A DNA stretch of 64,000 nucleotides, from NCBI GenBank assembly GCA_963833495.1, contig CAWHYJ010000016.1, forward strand, positions 124,001 through 188,000. Direction: 5' to 3'. This DNA is from Fodinibacter sp963833495 (GTDB taxonomy: Bacteria > Actinomycetota > Actinomycetes > Actinomycetales > Dermatophilaceae). The position numbers and the translations under genes were made by a program. This document shows, piece after piece, positions 9,919 through 18,622 of this stretch. The notes beneath the pieces were generated by a model. That model searched no databases and was not told the DNA's origin. It saw nothing but the letters and a program-made list of their open reading frames with translations. Within the stretch, counting starts at the first letter, position 1, and each line of letters starts with the position of its first letter.

Positions 9919-10848
9919 ATGCGCAGAACCGTCGGCTTCATCCTTCTCGGGCTCGCAGGGTTCCTGGTCACGGCGGCGGTCCTCGCGCTCGTGTGGGTTC
10001 CCGGCCAGGTCAAGAAGACCCCGCTCGACGCCAACGTCACCACGAAGCTCACCGGCAACGCATCGGTGCTGCCCACCGGCGCAGGCTCTGCGGTCAAGGC
10101 CATCCAGCGCACCGTCGCTGACGGGACGGCGTCCACCTCCGACGTCATCGTCTTCGACAACTTCTCCTGCCTCGTGCAGGACCCTGACGGCACCACGCCC
10201 GACTGCGTCGACGACACCGACCCCGGCAAGCGGCTCGTCACGGCCGACACCGACCACTTCGCGACCAACCGGGTGACGGCGCTCGCCGTCAACGATGAGA
10301 AGTACGTGGGCGTCAACGCCGTTCCGCACGAGGGCCTGGTCAACAAGTTCCCGTTCGACGTCGAGCAGAAGACCTACCCGTTCTGGGACGGCGTCGTCGG
10401 CCGCGCGGTCGAGGCCAAGTACCAGGGCGCCCAGGACATCGACGGGCTGCCGACATACAAGTTCAACGTGAAAGTCACCGACGAGCCTGCCGAGATCAGC
10501 GACGGCGTCTCGGGCACCTACTCCGACGACCTGACGATGTGGATCGACCAGGGCACCGGGTCGATCATCGACCAGACCGACAAGCAGGTCCGCAAGCTCG
10601 ACGACGGCACCCCCGTGCTCGACCTCGAGCTGAGCTTCACCGACGACACGGTCGCCGAGAACGTCAAGACCGCCAAGGACAACAACTCCCAGCTGTCCCT
10701 CGTGGCGGCGGCCCCGCTCGTCCTCGGGCTGCTGGGTCTGCTCGCCGGCGCCGGCGGTGCGTTCCTGGCCTTCACGTCTCGTCGTGACGACGAGGCCGAC
10801 ACCACCACGACCGACGACGACCAGCCCGCCAGCAGCATCCTCGGATGA
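9919..10848 (+). CDS. DUF3068 (PorA family) membrane-anchored protein
   Basis: 309 aa with an N-terminal span (VGFILLGLAGFLVTAAVLALVW, given as residues 4-25 in two overlapping stretches), a long extracytoplasmic beta-rich domain (VFDNFSCLVQDPDG, TYPFWDGVVG, YKFNVKVTD), and a C-terminal span (about 265-290) with a short acidic cytoplasmic tail (DDEADTTTTDDDQ). This two-anchor layout and the FWDG motif are those of DUF3068, named in databases after the 'PorA family'. Biochemical role is unestablished. Its stop overlaps the start of the next gene (ATGA), so the two are translationally coupled, which suggests a common envelope-related task. Confidence 0.7.
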   Translation: MRRTVGFILLGLAGFLVTAAVLALVWVPGQVKKTPLDANVTTKLTGNASVLPTGAGSAVKAIQRTVADGTASTSDVIVFDNFSCLVQDPDGTTPDCVDDTDPGKRLVTADTDHFATNRVTALAVNDEKYVGVNAVPHEGLVNKFPFDVEQKTYPFWDGVVGRAVEAKYQGAQDIDGLPTYKFNVKVTDEPAEISDGVSGTYSDDLTMWIDQGTGSIIDQTDKQVRKLDDGTPVLDLELSFTDDTVAENVKTAKDNNSQLSLVAAAPLVLGLLGLLAGAGGAFLAFTSRRDDEADTTTTDDDQPASSILG

Positions 10849-11786
10849 CGCGTGCCGTCGTCACGGGCGGCGCCGGCTTCCTCGGCTCGCACCTGTGCGA
10901 GGCGCTGCTCGCCCGTGGTGACGAGGTCGTCTGCCTCGACAACTTCCTCACCGGCTCGCCGGACAACGTCGCGCACCTGACGCCCAACCCGCGCTTCCGC
11001 CTGGTCCGGTCCGACGTCACCGACTACCTGCACGTCGGGGGACCGGTCGACGTGGTGCTGCACTTCGCCAGCCCCGCGTCGCCGATCGACTACCTGAAGC
11101 TGCCCATCGAGACGCTCAAGGTTGGCTCCATCGGTACCTTGCACGCCCTGGGCCTGGCCCGCGACAAGGACGCTCGGTTCGTCCTCGCCTCCACCTCCGA
11201 GGTCTACGGCGACCCCGAGGTGCACCCCCAGCCGGAGACCTACTGGGGCAACGTCAACCCGGTGGGCCCGCGGGGGGTCTACGACGAGGCCAAGCGGTTC
11301 GCCGAGGCGATCACCCTCGCCTATCGCAACGCCCACGGCGTCGACACCGGCATCGTGCGCATCTTCAACACCTTCGGGCCGCGGATGCGACCCGACGACG
11401 GCCGGGCCATCCCCAACTTCATCCGGCAGGCGCTGCGCGGCGAGCCCCTGACGGTGGCGGGTGACGGCACCCAGACCCGCTCCATCTGCTACGTCGACGA
11501 CCTCGTCACCGGCATCCTCGCCCTGGTCGGCAGCGACCAACCCGGGCCGGTCAACATCGGCAACCCGCACGAGCTGTCGATGCTCGACCTGGCGAGCTGG
11601 GTGATCGAGCTGGCCGGCTCGTCTTCCACCATCGTGCACATCGAGCGCCCCGTCGACGACCCCTCGGTGCGCCGTCCCGACACCACGCTCGCCGAGACGG
11701 CGCTGGGCTGGACACCGAAGGTCGCGATCGAGGACGGGTTGCTGCGCACCATCGAGTGGTTCCGCCGGCACCCCGAGCTCGTCTGA
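10845..11786 (+). CDS. NAD-dependent SDR sugar epimerase/decarboxylase, UDP-glucuronate decarboxylase-like
   Basis: 313 aa extended short-chain dehydrogenase. The Rossmann loop TGGAGFLGS is at residues 7-15, the catalytic serine region at STSEVYG (about 115-121), and the YxxxK pair at YDEAK (about 146-150). HFASPASPIDY, NTFGPRM, CYVDDLV and NIGNP are shared with UDP-xylose synthases (UXS) rather than dTDP-glucose dehydratases, so UDP-glucuronate to UDP-xylose is the best guess; a 4-epimerase or other dehydratase activity cannot be excluded. It is cytoplasmic and would supply a nucleotide sugar to the glycosyltransferases of this region. Starts within the stop of the DUF3068 gene. Confidence 0.8.
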   Translation: MTRAVVTGGAGFLGSHLCEALLARGDEVVCLDNFLTGSPDNVAHLTPNPRFRLVRSDVTDYLHVGGPVDVVLHFASPASPIDYLKLPIETLKVGSIGTLHALGLARDKDARFVLASTSEVYGDPEVHPQPETYWGNVNPVGPRGVYDEAKRFAEAITLAYRNAHGVDTGIVRIFNTFGPRMRPDDGRAIPNFIRQALRGEPLTVAGDGTQTRSICYVDDLVTGILALVGSDQPGPVNIGNPHELSMLDLASWVIELAGSSSTIVHIERPVDDPSVRRPDTTLAETALGWTPKVAIEDGLLRTIEWFRRHPELV

Positions 11787-11812
11787 GCCCGGGGCGCCGG
11801 ACGGACCCGGGG

Positions 11813-13318
11813 TCAGGCGGAGGACGGCGCCGGCAGCTTGCGCTTGCCGTCCGAACCGCCGTCGTCGCCCGCGTCGTCGACGGTCAGCGGCTGGGCGATG
11901 CTCTCGAGCGACTGACCCTCCGCCTTGACACCGAGGAACGCTGCGACGATGCCGCCGGCGACCATGAGCGCGGCGCCGATGAAGTAGCCGATCGCCAGCA
12001 CGGTGATGTCCTTGCTCTCCGACGCGCTGTCGATCAGCTTGCCGAACAGCAGCGGCCCGCTGATGCCACCCACGGCCGTGCCGACGGCGTAGAAGAACGC
12101 GATGCACAGCGCCCGGGTCTCGAGCGGGAACACCTCGCTGGCGGTGAGGTACGCGGCGCTGGCCCCTGCGGAGGCGAAGAAGAAGATGACGCACCCGAAC
12201 ATGGTCAACGTGGTGGCGTTCAGCCCGCCGATCACGACGCCGGCGATGGCGAGCAGCACCCCGGACAGAATGTAGGTGCCGCTGATCATCTTCACCCGGC
12301 CGACCGTGTCGAACAGCCGGCTGAGCAACAACGCCCCGATGAAGTTGCTCACCGCGAACACCGCGAGGTACCACCCGGTCTGCTTCACGCCGAAGAACGT
12401 GGTGAGGCTGTCGCCGTAGGTGAAGAAGAAGGCGTTGTAGAGGAACGCCTGGCCGACGAACAGCGAGAAGCACAAGATGGTGCGCTTGGGGTAGAGCGTG
12501 ATGACGGTGCGGGCGATCTCGCCGATGCCGATGGCGCGCCGCTGCCGGATGGTGATCGGCTCGTCCTCGATCTCGGGCAGGCCCCCGGGGGTCTCCTCGT
12601 CGACCGTCTTCTCGATGGACTTGACGATCGTCTCGGCCTCCTCGTCGCGGCCGTGGATGAACAGCCAGCGCGGGCTCTCCGGAACGTGGCGACGCACGAG
12701 CAGCACACCGATCGCCAGGATGCCGCCCAGTCCGAACGCGAGGCGCCAGCCGATCGCCGGGTCGACGACGGCGGGGTTGAGCAGCGGGATGGTGAGCAGC
12801 GAGCCGAGCGTGGCCCCGACCCAGAACGAGCCGTTGATCGCGACGTCGACCCGGCCGCGGTGCGCCTTGGGGATCAGCTCGTCGATCGCGGAGTTGATCG
12901 CCGCGTACTCACCACCGATGCCCATGCCGGTGACGGTGCGGGCGATGAAGTACCACAGCGGCCCCGGGGCGAACGCGGTGGCGACGGTGGCCACGGTATA
13001 GACCCCGAGCGTGATGAGGAACAGCTTCTTGCGCCCGTACCGGTCGGTCAGCTGGCCGAAGAACAGCGCGCCGATGCAGGCGCCGGCCACGTACAACGCA
13101 CCGGCCAGCCCGATGTCCGAGCTGCTCATGCCGAGCCCGGTGTCGGGCGACTTCAGGGCGTCGGACATCGAGCCCACGATGGTGACCTCGAGCCCGTCCA
13201 GGATCCAGACCGTGCCGAGGCCGATCACGACCATCCAGTGCCATCGGGCCCAGGGCAACCTGTCCAGCCTTGCGGGTATGTCGGTGGTGATGCGACCTGT
13301 CTCGACGTCCGATGACAT
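11813..13318 (-). CDS. MFS transporter, sugar-porter-like
   Basis: 501 aa with twelve predicted spans. Major facilitator signatures are DRYGRKKLF after span 2, the domain-linking PESPRWLF and the second-half repeat LFDTVGRVK. TASEVFPLETRA near span 10 resembles the 'PAEIFPTRVR' motif of metabolite:H+ symporters. The start ATG at 13318 has GAGGAG 5 nt upstream; the frame is open upstream into the next gene, but sequence conservation begins here. It probably imports or exports a small metabolite. Transcribed alone towards the convergent SDR gene. Confidence 0.8.
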   Translation of the reverse strand: MSSDVETGRITTDIPARLDRLPWARWHWMVVIGLGTVWILDGLEVTIVGSMSDALKSPDTGLGMSSSDIGLAGALYVAGACIGALFFGQLTDRYGRKKLFLITLGVYTVATVATAFAPGPLWYFIARTVTGMGIGGEYAAINSAIDELIPKAHRGRVDVAINGSFWVGATLGSLLTIPLLNPAVVDPAIGWRLAFGLGGILAIGVLLVRRHVPESPRWLFIHGRDEEAETIVKSIEKTVDEETPGGLPEIEDEPITIRQRRAIGIGEIARTVITLYPKRTILCFSLFVGQAFLYNAFFFTYGDSLTTFFGVKQTGWYLAVFAVSNFIGALLLSRLFDTVGRVKMISGTYILSGVLLAIAGVVIGGLNATTLTMFGCVIFFFASAGASAAYLTASEVFPLETRALCIAFFYAVGTAVGGISGPLLFGKLIDSASESKDITVLAIGYFIGAALMVAGGIVAAFLGVKAEGQSLESIAQPLTVDDAGDDGGSDGKRKLPAPSSA

Positions 13319-13424
13319 CGTCCACTCCTCGCCTCGCGGGACGGCACCTGCGCTGGTACCGCCGGGAAACGTACGCCCACCCCCACGGCTCGTGGGGGTT
13401 CCGGAACGGCCCAGTTTGCACAGG

Positions 13425-14279
13425 TCAGGAAGGACGGTCCGCGACCACGATGGCCGTGCCCGGCAGCAGTGCCCCGCGCAGCGGCGACCAACCGCCCCAC
13501 GCCTGCTGGTTCCGCGCCGGCCACTCCGGCTCGACGAGGTCGACGAGCACCAGCCCGGCCGCCACGACCTGCCGCACCAGGTCGCCCATGGTGCGGTGGT
13601 GCTCGGCGTAGGTGACCACCCCCGCGGCGCTCTCGACGTACGGCGTGCGGTCGAAGTACGAGGTCGTCGCCGTGAGCCCGTGCGGCCCGGGGTCGTCGGG
13701 GAACGCCCACCGCACCGGGTGCGAGGTCGAGAACACGAACCGGCCACCGGGTCGCAGCACCCGGGCCGCCTCGGCCAGCACCGCGCCGCTGTCCGCGACG
13801 AACGGCACCACGCCGTAGGCCGTGAAGACGCGGTCGACGCTCGCGTCGGCCAGCGGCAGCGCGAGACCGTCGCACTGCAGCAGCGGCAGCGCGGATGCCG
13901 GGGAGCCGGCCGCCGCTGCCGCCGCACCATCCGCTCCGGCAGCCTCGATCCGCCGCGCCGTGCGCAGCATCCCCATCGACAGGTCGCTCGCCACGACCCG
14001 CACGTCGTGGTGGCGGGCCAGCCAGCGCGAGCACTGCGCCGCGCCGGACCCGATCTCGAGCACCGTCATCCCGTCGCGCACCTCGAGCAGGTCGAGCTCG
14101 CCCTCGGTCCAGCCCTCCGGCCCCCACACGAACTCGCTGTCGCCGAGGAAGGCGCCGTGCTCGGCGTAGTAGTCCTCGGCCTCGCCGTCCCACCACGACC
14201 GGTTGGCCGCCCGGGTCTCGTCACCGTCGACCGGCCACCGGCCCGCGGCGTCGACCTCCGGACCGTCCCCGGGCGTCAC
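13425..14279 (-). CDS. class I SAM-dependent methyltransferase (Methyltransf_11 type)
   Basis: 284 aa from the GTG at 14279. The SAM loop is VLEIGSGAAQCSRWL, followed by VVASDLSMGML, CDGLALPLADASVD and VLRPGGRFVFSTSHPVRW, the canonical order of ubiE-like methyltransferases. RSWWDGEAEDYYAEHG near the N-terminus is typical of a widespread actinobacterial group with unknown substrate. The frame continues upstream to an ATG at 14414, but the extra residues look like non-coding DNA that includes the divergent rpsA promoter, so I prefer the GTG; no clear ribosome binding site decides it. Confidence 0.75.
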   Translation of the reverse strand: MTPGDGPEVDAAGRWPVDGDETRAANRSWWDGEAEDYYAEHGAFLGDSEFVWGPEGWTEGELDLLEVRDGMTVLEIGSGAAQCSRWLARHHDVRVVASDLSMGMLRTARRIEAAGADGAAAAAAGSPASALPLLQCDGLALPLADASVDRVFTAYGVVPFVADSGAVLAEAARVLRPGGRFVFSTSHPVRWAFPDDPGPHGLTATTSYFDRTPYVESAAGVVTYAEHHRTMGDLVRQVVAAGLVLVDLVEPEWPARNQQAWGGWSPLRGALLPGTAIVVADRPS

Positions 14280-14321
14280 GCGAGGTCCGCACGTGAGCCT
14301 GCGCACGGCATCCTGGACGTT

Positions 14322-14351
14322 TTGCTCCGCGTGTGCACGCACGAGTACGCT
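14322..14351 (+). promoter_or_regulatory. rpsA promoter (-35 TTGCTC, -10 TACGCT)
   Basis: TTGCTC (14322-14327) and TACGCT (14346-14351) are separated by 18 nt. Transcription from here gives a leader of about 80 nt before rpsA. It faces the divergent methyltransferase gene. Confidence 0.45.
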
Positions 14352-14439
14352 GGCCCAGCACCCGTGTGGCCGCTTGCGGTCCCGCGTGCGCGCACACCTT
14401 CCACTCGAATCCATCTGTCCACATCGGAGTTCCTACTAC

Positions 14440-15942
14440 ATGACTGCCACTACGGTCGCCTCGACCGCCCCTCAGATCGCCATCAACGACATCGGCTCTG
14501 AGGAAGACCTTCTCGCCGCCATCGACGCGACGATCAAGCACTTCAACGACGGCGACATCGTCGCCGGTCGCATCGTCAAGGTGGACCGCGACGAGGTCCT
14601 GCTCGACATCGGCTACAAGACCGAGGGCGTCATCCCCTCGCGTGAGCTGTCCATCAAGCACGACGTCGACCCCAACGACGTCGTCTCGGTGGGCGACGAG
14701 GTCGAGGCCCTGGTCCTCCAGAAGGAGGACAAGGAGGGTCGTCTCATCCTGTCCAAGAAGCGCGCCCAGTACGAGCGCGCCTGGGGCACGATCGAGAAGA
14801 TCAAGGAGGAGGACGGCGTCGTCACCGGCACCGTCATCGAGGTCGTCAAGGGCGGCCTGATCCTCGACATCGGCCTGCGTGGCTTCCTGCCCGCGTCGCT
14901 CGTCGAGATGCGCCGGGTCCGCGACCTCCAGCCGTACGTCGGCAAGGAGATCGAGGCCAAGATCATCGAGCTCGACAAGAACCGCAACAACGTGGTCCTG
15001 TCCCGCCGTGCCTGGCTCGAGCAGACCCAGTCCGAGGTGCGCACCACCTTCCTCAAGGAGCTCGGCAAGGGCCAGGTCCGCACCGGTGTCGTGTCGTCGA
15101 TCGTCAACTTCGGTGCGTTCGTCGACCTCGGCGGCGTCGACGGTCTCGTCCACGTCTCCGAGCTGTCCTGGAAGCACATCGACCACCCGTCCGAGGTCGT
15201 CGAGGTCGGCGACGAGGTCACCGTCGAGGTGCTCGACGTCGACATGGACCGCGAGCGCGTCTCCCTGTCGCTGAAGGCGACCCAGGAAGACCCGTGGCAG
15301 CACTTCGCCCGCACCCACGCCATCGGTCAGGTCGTGCCGGGCAAGGTCACCAAGCTGGTCCCGTTCGGTGCGTTCGTGCGCGTCGACGACGGCATCGAGG
15401 GCCTGGTCCACATCTCCGAGCTGGCCGAGCGCCACGTGGAGCTGCCGGAGCAGGTCGTCACGGTCGGCACCGACATCTTCGTCAAGGTCATCGACATCGA
15501 CCTCGAGCGTCGCCGCATCTCGCTGTCGCTGAAGCAGGCCAACGAGGACGGCGCCAACCAGGTCGAGTTCGACCCGACCCTGTACGGCATGGCCGCCGAG
15601 TACGACGAGAAGGGTGACTACAAGTACCCCGAGGGCTTCGACCCGGAGACCAACGAGTGGCTCGAGGGCTTCGAGAAGCAGCGCGAGACCTGGGAGAAGC
15701 AGTACGCCGAGGCGCACTCGCGCTGGGAGGCGCACCGCGCCCAGGTCGAGGCCTTCGCCAAGGCCGACGCCGAGGCCGCTGGTGGCAGCAACGAGACCTC
15801 GTACTCGTCCGAGACCGGCGCGACGCCGGCCGGTGACGACGACGAGGGCGGCGCGCCCCGCCCGCCGGCTCCGGTGTCCGAGGGCACCCTCGCCTCCGAC
15901 GAGGCGCTCGCCGCACTGCGCGAGAAGCTCACCGGCAACTGA
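14440..15942 (+). CDS. rpsA: 30S ribosomal protein S1
   Basis: 500 aa with four S1/OB-fold repeats at about residues 36-105, 122-190, 208-276 and 293-362. The last two carry the canonical VNFGAFVDLGGVDGLVH and VPFGAFVRVDDGIEGLVH. A charged, proline/alanine-rich C-terminal tail follows, the usual actinobacterial four-domain form. It binds mRNA at the 30S subunit and helps initiation. The ATG at 14440 has CGGAG about 10 nt upstream. A strong hairpin follows the gene. Codon use is the most GC3-biased of the window, as expected for high expression. Confidence 0.97.
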   Translation: MTATTVASTAPQIAINDIGSEEDLLAAIDATIKHFNDGDIVAGRIVKVDRDEVLLDIGYKTEGVIPSRELSIKHDVDPNDVVSVGDEVEALVLQKEDKEGRLILSKKRAQYERAWGTIEKIKEEDGVVTGTVIEVVKGGLILDIGLRGFLPASLVEMRRVRDLQPYVGKEIEAKIIELDKNRNNVVLSRRAWLEQTQSEVRTTFLKELGKGQVRTGVVSSIVNFGAFVDLGGVDGLVHVSELSWKHIDHPSEVVEVGDEVTVEVLDVDMDRERVSLSLKATQEDPWQHFARTHAIGQVVPGKVTKLVPFGAFVRVDDGIEGLVHISELAERHVELPEQVVTVGTDIFVKVIDIDLERRRISLSLKQANEDGANQVEFDPTLYGMAAEYDEKGDYKYPEGFDPETNEWLEGFEKQRETWEKQYAEAHSRWEAHRAQVEAFAKADAEAAGGSNETSYSSETGATPAGDDDEGGAPRPPAPVSEGTLASDEALAALREKLTGN

Positions 15943-15985
15943 CGCGCGCCGGCACCCGTTCGCGGATGCCGGTCACGCACCGCAC

Positions 15986-16020
15986 GAGGCCCGGTCACCC
16001 CACGAGGGTGGCCGGGCCTC
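15986..16020 (+). terminator. hairpin terminator after rpsA
   Basis: GAGGCCCGGTCACC pairs with GGTGGCCGGGCCTC (one G-T wobble) around a 7-nt loop. There is no T run after it, which is common for actinobacterial terminators. Confidence 0.6.
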
Positions 16021-16062
16021 GGCGCGTTCCCGGAAGCGTGCGTCGGGTGACCGGCGCCCGGT

Positions 16063-16068
16063 TAGGGT
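16063..16068 (+). promoter_or_regulatory. -10 box TAGGGT of the DUF4184 gene (leaderless layout)
   Basis: TAGGGT is followed by 6 nt and then the GTG at 16075, leaving no room for a leader. Confidence 0.5.
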
Positions 16069-16074
16069 CGTGGT

Positions 16075-16830
16075 GTGCCGTTCACCGTGAGCCATGTCGC
16101 CGCGGTGCTGCCGGTGGTGGGGCGCTCGGACCGGCTGCCGGCCGCGGCCCTGGTCATCGGCTCGATGGCCCCGGACTACCCGTGGTTCCTCACCCGTGGA
16201 CGCACGTCGCAGCTCAGCCACAGCCCGCTCGGCGTCGTGACGGTCGACCTGGTCGTGGGGCTGCTGGCGTTCGTGCTGTGGCGGTTGTGGGTGCAGCGGC
16301 CCGCCCGCGACCTGCTGCCGCGAGTCGTGGGGGAGCGGCTGCCGCAGCCCAAAGGTGTCGTCGTGCGCGACCTGACGTGGGCCGGCGCTCGCCGTGGTGC
16401 TGGGGGCGATCACCCACCTCGTCTGGGACTCGTTCACCCACGCCGGCCGCTGGGGCGTCGAGGTGGTGCCCTGGCTGCACACCGAGCACCTCGGCCTGCC
16501 CGGCTACAAGTGGGCGCAGTTCGCCAGCGGACTGCTCGGGCTGGCCGTGCTCGTCATCTGGAGCCTCCGGCGTCTCATCGACACCGCTCCGGACAGCGAC
16601 GGGCTGCGCAGCACGAGCGGTGACCGCCGGGTGGCCTGCGCGTTGGTGACCGCGGGTGCCCTCGTCGGCGTGGCCTGGGGCCTGCTGCACAATGACGGTT
16701 CCCTGGAGTCGGCGCTGTACCGCGGGGCCACCGCGGGCGGTGAGGGCTGGCCCTCGGCGTGGTCATTGCGTGTGGGCTCTGGTGGGTGCGGGCGGCACGC
16801 CCCGCCCAGGTCGCCAGTCGCCCCGGGTAG
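16075..16830 (+). CDS. DUF4184 family membrane protein, frameshifted
   Basis: About 251 aa after repair. It starts MPFTVSHVAAVLP and contains GSMAPDYPWF and HSPLGVV, then ITHLVWDSFTHAGRWG. These histidine/aspartate-rich boxes at membrane borders characterise DUF4184 and related membrane-bound metal-dependent hydrolases (YdjM-like). Two single-base breaks are present: an extra base near 16386 (restoring GLAVVLGAITH) and a missing base near 16748 (restoring LALGVVIACGLWWVRAARP and a stop at 16828). The role is unknown; it may be an inner-membrane hydrolase. Confidence 0.65.
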
Positions 16831-16833
16831 CGT
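16828..16833 (+). promoter_or_regulatory. -10 box TAGCGT of the PPOX gene (leaderless layout)
   Basis: TAGCGT overlaps the probable stop codon of the previous gene and ends 7 nt before the ATG at 16841. Confidence 0.45.
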
Positions 16834-16840
16834 GCCGGGC

Positions 16841-17315
16841 ATGGCACGAAGCATCGCGACGAACACCGTCGGTCGACCTTGACGGGCTGCTCGACTTCGT
16901 GCGGCCCCGGCACCAGATGGTGCTGGTGACGACCCGCGCCGACGGCCGGCCGCAGCTGTCGCCGGTCACCGGCGGGGTCGACCCGGCCGGCCGAATCGTC
17001 ATCTCGACCTACCCCGAGCGCGCCAAGACGGCCAACGCCCGCCGCGACCCCCGGGTCAGCGTGCTCGTGCTCTCCGACGACTTCGGCGGGGCCTGGGTGC
17101 AGGTCGACGGCGACTGCGAGGTCATCGACCCACCCGACTCGGTCGAGCCGCTCGTGGAGTACTTCCGCTGCATCTCGGGCGAGCACCCCGACTGGGACGA
17201 GTACCGGCGGGCGATGGTCGAGCAGGGCAAGTCGCTGCTGCGCGTCACGCCTACCCGCTGGGGGCCGGTCGCCACCGGCGGCTTCCCGGCCCGGCTCGCC
17301 GACCCGGACGTCTGA
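16841..17315 (+). CDS. PPOX-class (split-barrel FMN/F420-binding) oxidoreductase, frameshifted
   Basis: About 157 aa of the pyridoxamine-5'-phosphate-oxidase-like split-barrel fold. HQMVLVTTRADGRPQLSPV is the typical first beta-hairpin, followed by GRIVISTYPERAKTANARR and VSVLVLSDDF. WVQVDGDCEVID and the C-terminal RVTPTRWGPVATGGFPARL resemble the F420-binding branch found in actinobacteria. The short N-terminus (MARSIATNT) is in another frame; removing one G at 16871-16873 joins it. The substrate is unknown. Confidence 0.75.
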
Positions 17316-17333
17316 GCGAGCGGGTTCGCGCGC

Positions 17334-17339
17334 TAGGGT
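17334..17339 (+). promoter_or_regulatory. -10 box TAGGGT of coaE (leaderless layout)
   Basis: TAGGGT is followed by 7 nt and then the coaE ATG at 17347. Confidence 0.5.
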
Positions 17340-17346
17340 CGCCGAC

Positions 17347-18534
17347 ATGCTGCGCGTGGGCCTCACCGGGGGAATCGGGTCCGGCAAGTCGACCGTGTCG
17401 GCGCTGCTGGCGTCGCTGGGCGCCGTGGTGGTCGACGCGGATGCCGTGGCCCGCGAGGTCGTCGAGCCCGGTACGCCGGCGCTGGCCGCGGTGGCCGACC
17501 GGTTCGGCGCGGAGGTGCTCCGTGCCGACGGCGGGCTCGACCGGCCGGCCCTCGGGCGGGTGGTCTTCGGAAACCCGGTGGCGCTGCGCGACCTCGAGGC
17601 CCTCACCCACCCGGCCATCTGGTCGCGCACCGCCCAGATGATCGACGACGCGGGCCCGGATGCCGTGGTCGTGCACGACATGCCGCTGCTCGTGGAGAAG
17701 GGTATGGCCGCCGAGTACCACCTGGTCGTCGTGGTGGGAGCCTCGGAGGAGGTCCGGGTGCGCCGCCTCGTGGAGCAGCGCGGGATGCCGGAGGCCGACG
17801 CCCGGGCGCGCATCGCCGCCCAGGCCGACGACGACGCCCGGCGGGCCGCTGCCGACGTCTGGCTCGACAACGAGGCCACCCCCGAGGCGCTGCGAGCCCT
17901 GGTGCTGCGGCTCTGGCACGAGCGGATCGAGCCGTTCGAGCTCAACCTGCGGCACGGCATCCGCTCGCGCCTGTCGCACCCGACGCTGTCGGCGCCGGAC
18001 CCGCAGTGGCCGGCCCAGGCCGCCCGCCTGCTGGCGCGCATCCGGTACGCGGCCGGCGACGCCGCGCTGACCCTCGACCACATCGGGTCGACCGCGGTGC
18101 CGGGCCTGGTCGCCAAGGACGTCGTCGACCTCATGGTCGGTGTCGCGTCGCTCGACGACGCCGACGACCCGGGTTTCGTCGCCTCGATGGACGCCGCCGG
18201 GTTCGTGCGGATGCCGGGGGAGTGGCACGACAACGGGCACGGCGGCCCGAGCTGGCCCAAGCGCTTCCACGGCTCGTGCGACCCGGGGCGGGTCGCCCAC
18301 GTGCACGTGCGCGAGGTCGGCTCACCCGGGTGGGAGTGGGCGCTGCGGTTCCGTGACTGGCTGCGCGCGGATGCCGTCGAGCGCGCCGCCTACGCGACGA
18401 TGAAGACCGAGCTGGCCACCGGGGTCGCGTCGACCGAGGACTACGCCGAGGCGAAGGAGCCGTGGTTCGACGCCGCCGACGAGCGGGCCAGGGCCTGGGC
18501 GGAGCGCACCGGCTGGCAGCCTTCGACGGAGTGA
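17347..18534 (+). CDS. coaE: dephospho-CoA kinase fused to a GrpB/UPF0157 domain
   Basis: 395 aa. Residues 1-195 are dephospho-CoA kinase, the last step of CoA synthesis: P-loop GLTGGIGSGKST (5-16), VVDADAVAREV with the catalytic aspartate, HPAIWSR, and the LID region VRVRRLVEQRGM. Residues 205-390 are a GrpB/UPF0157 nucleotidyltransferase-like domain: LDHIGSTAVPGL, KDVVDLMVGV, KRFHGSCDPGR, HVHVREVGSPGW. The same two-domain CoaE occurs in mycobacteria and other actinobacteria, so the fusion is genuine. It sits between rpsA and uvrB as in M. tuberculosis. The function of the second domain is unsettled; in mycobacteria it has been linked to folding or regulation of the kinase. Confidence 0.93.
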   Translation: MLRVGLTGGIGSGKSTVSALLASLGAVVVDADAVAREVVEPGTPALAAVADRFGAEVLRADGGLDRPALGRVVFGNPVALRDLEALTHPAIWSRTAQMIDDAGPDAVVVHDMPLLVEKGMAAEYHLVVVVGASEEVRVRRLVEQRGMPEADARARIAAQADDDARRAAADVWLDNEATPEALRALVLRLWHERIEPFELNLRHGIRSRLSHPTLSAPDPQWPAQAARLLARIRYAAGDAALTLDHIGSTAVPGLVAKDVVDLMVGVASLDDADDPGFVASMDAAGFVRMPGEWHDNGHGGPSWPKRFHGSCDPGRVAHVHVREVGSPGWEWALRFRDWLRADAVERAAYATMKTELATGVASTEDYAEAKEPWFDAADERARAWAERTGWQPSTE

Positions 18535-18558
18535 GTCGGTGACGTCACCACCACCTAG

Positions 18559-18564
18559 TAGCGT
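18559..18564 (+). promoter_or_regulatory. candidate -10 box TAGCGT of the LuxR-type gene
   Basis: TAGCGT lies 58 nt before the GTG at 18623; a GGAGG ribosome binding site is at 18611-18615. Confidence 0.35.
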
Positions 18565-18622
18565 GGGCCGCACACCGGTGCGGCCGCCCTGGCCTGCAGG
18601 TTCGTCGTGAGGAGGCCAACGG

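Noticed and set aside
11756..13315. A 519-codon plus-strand frame opposite the MFS gene
   Set aside because: No family features; its composition is the complement of a membrane protein coding strand.
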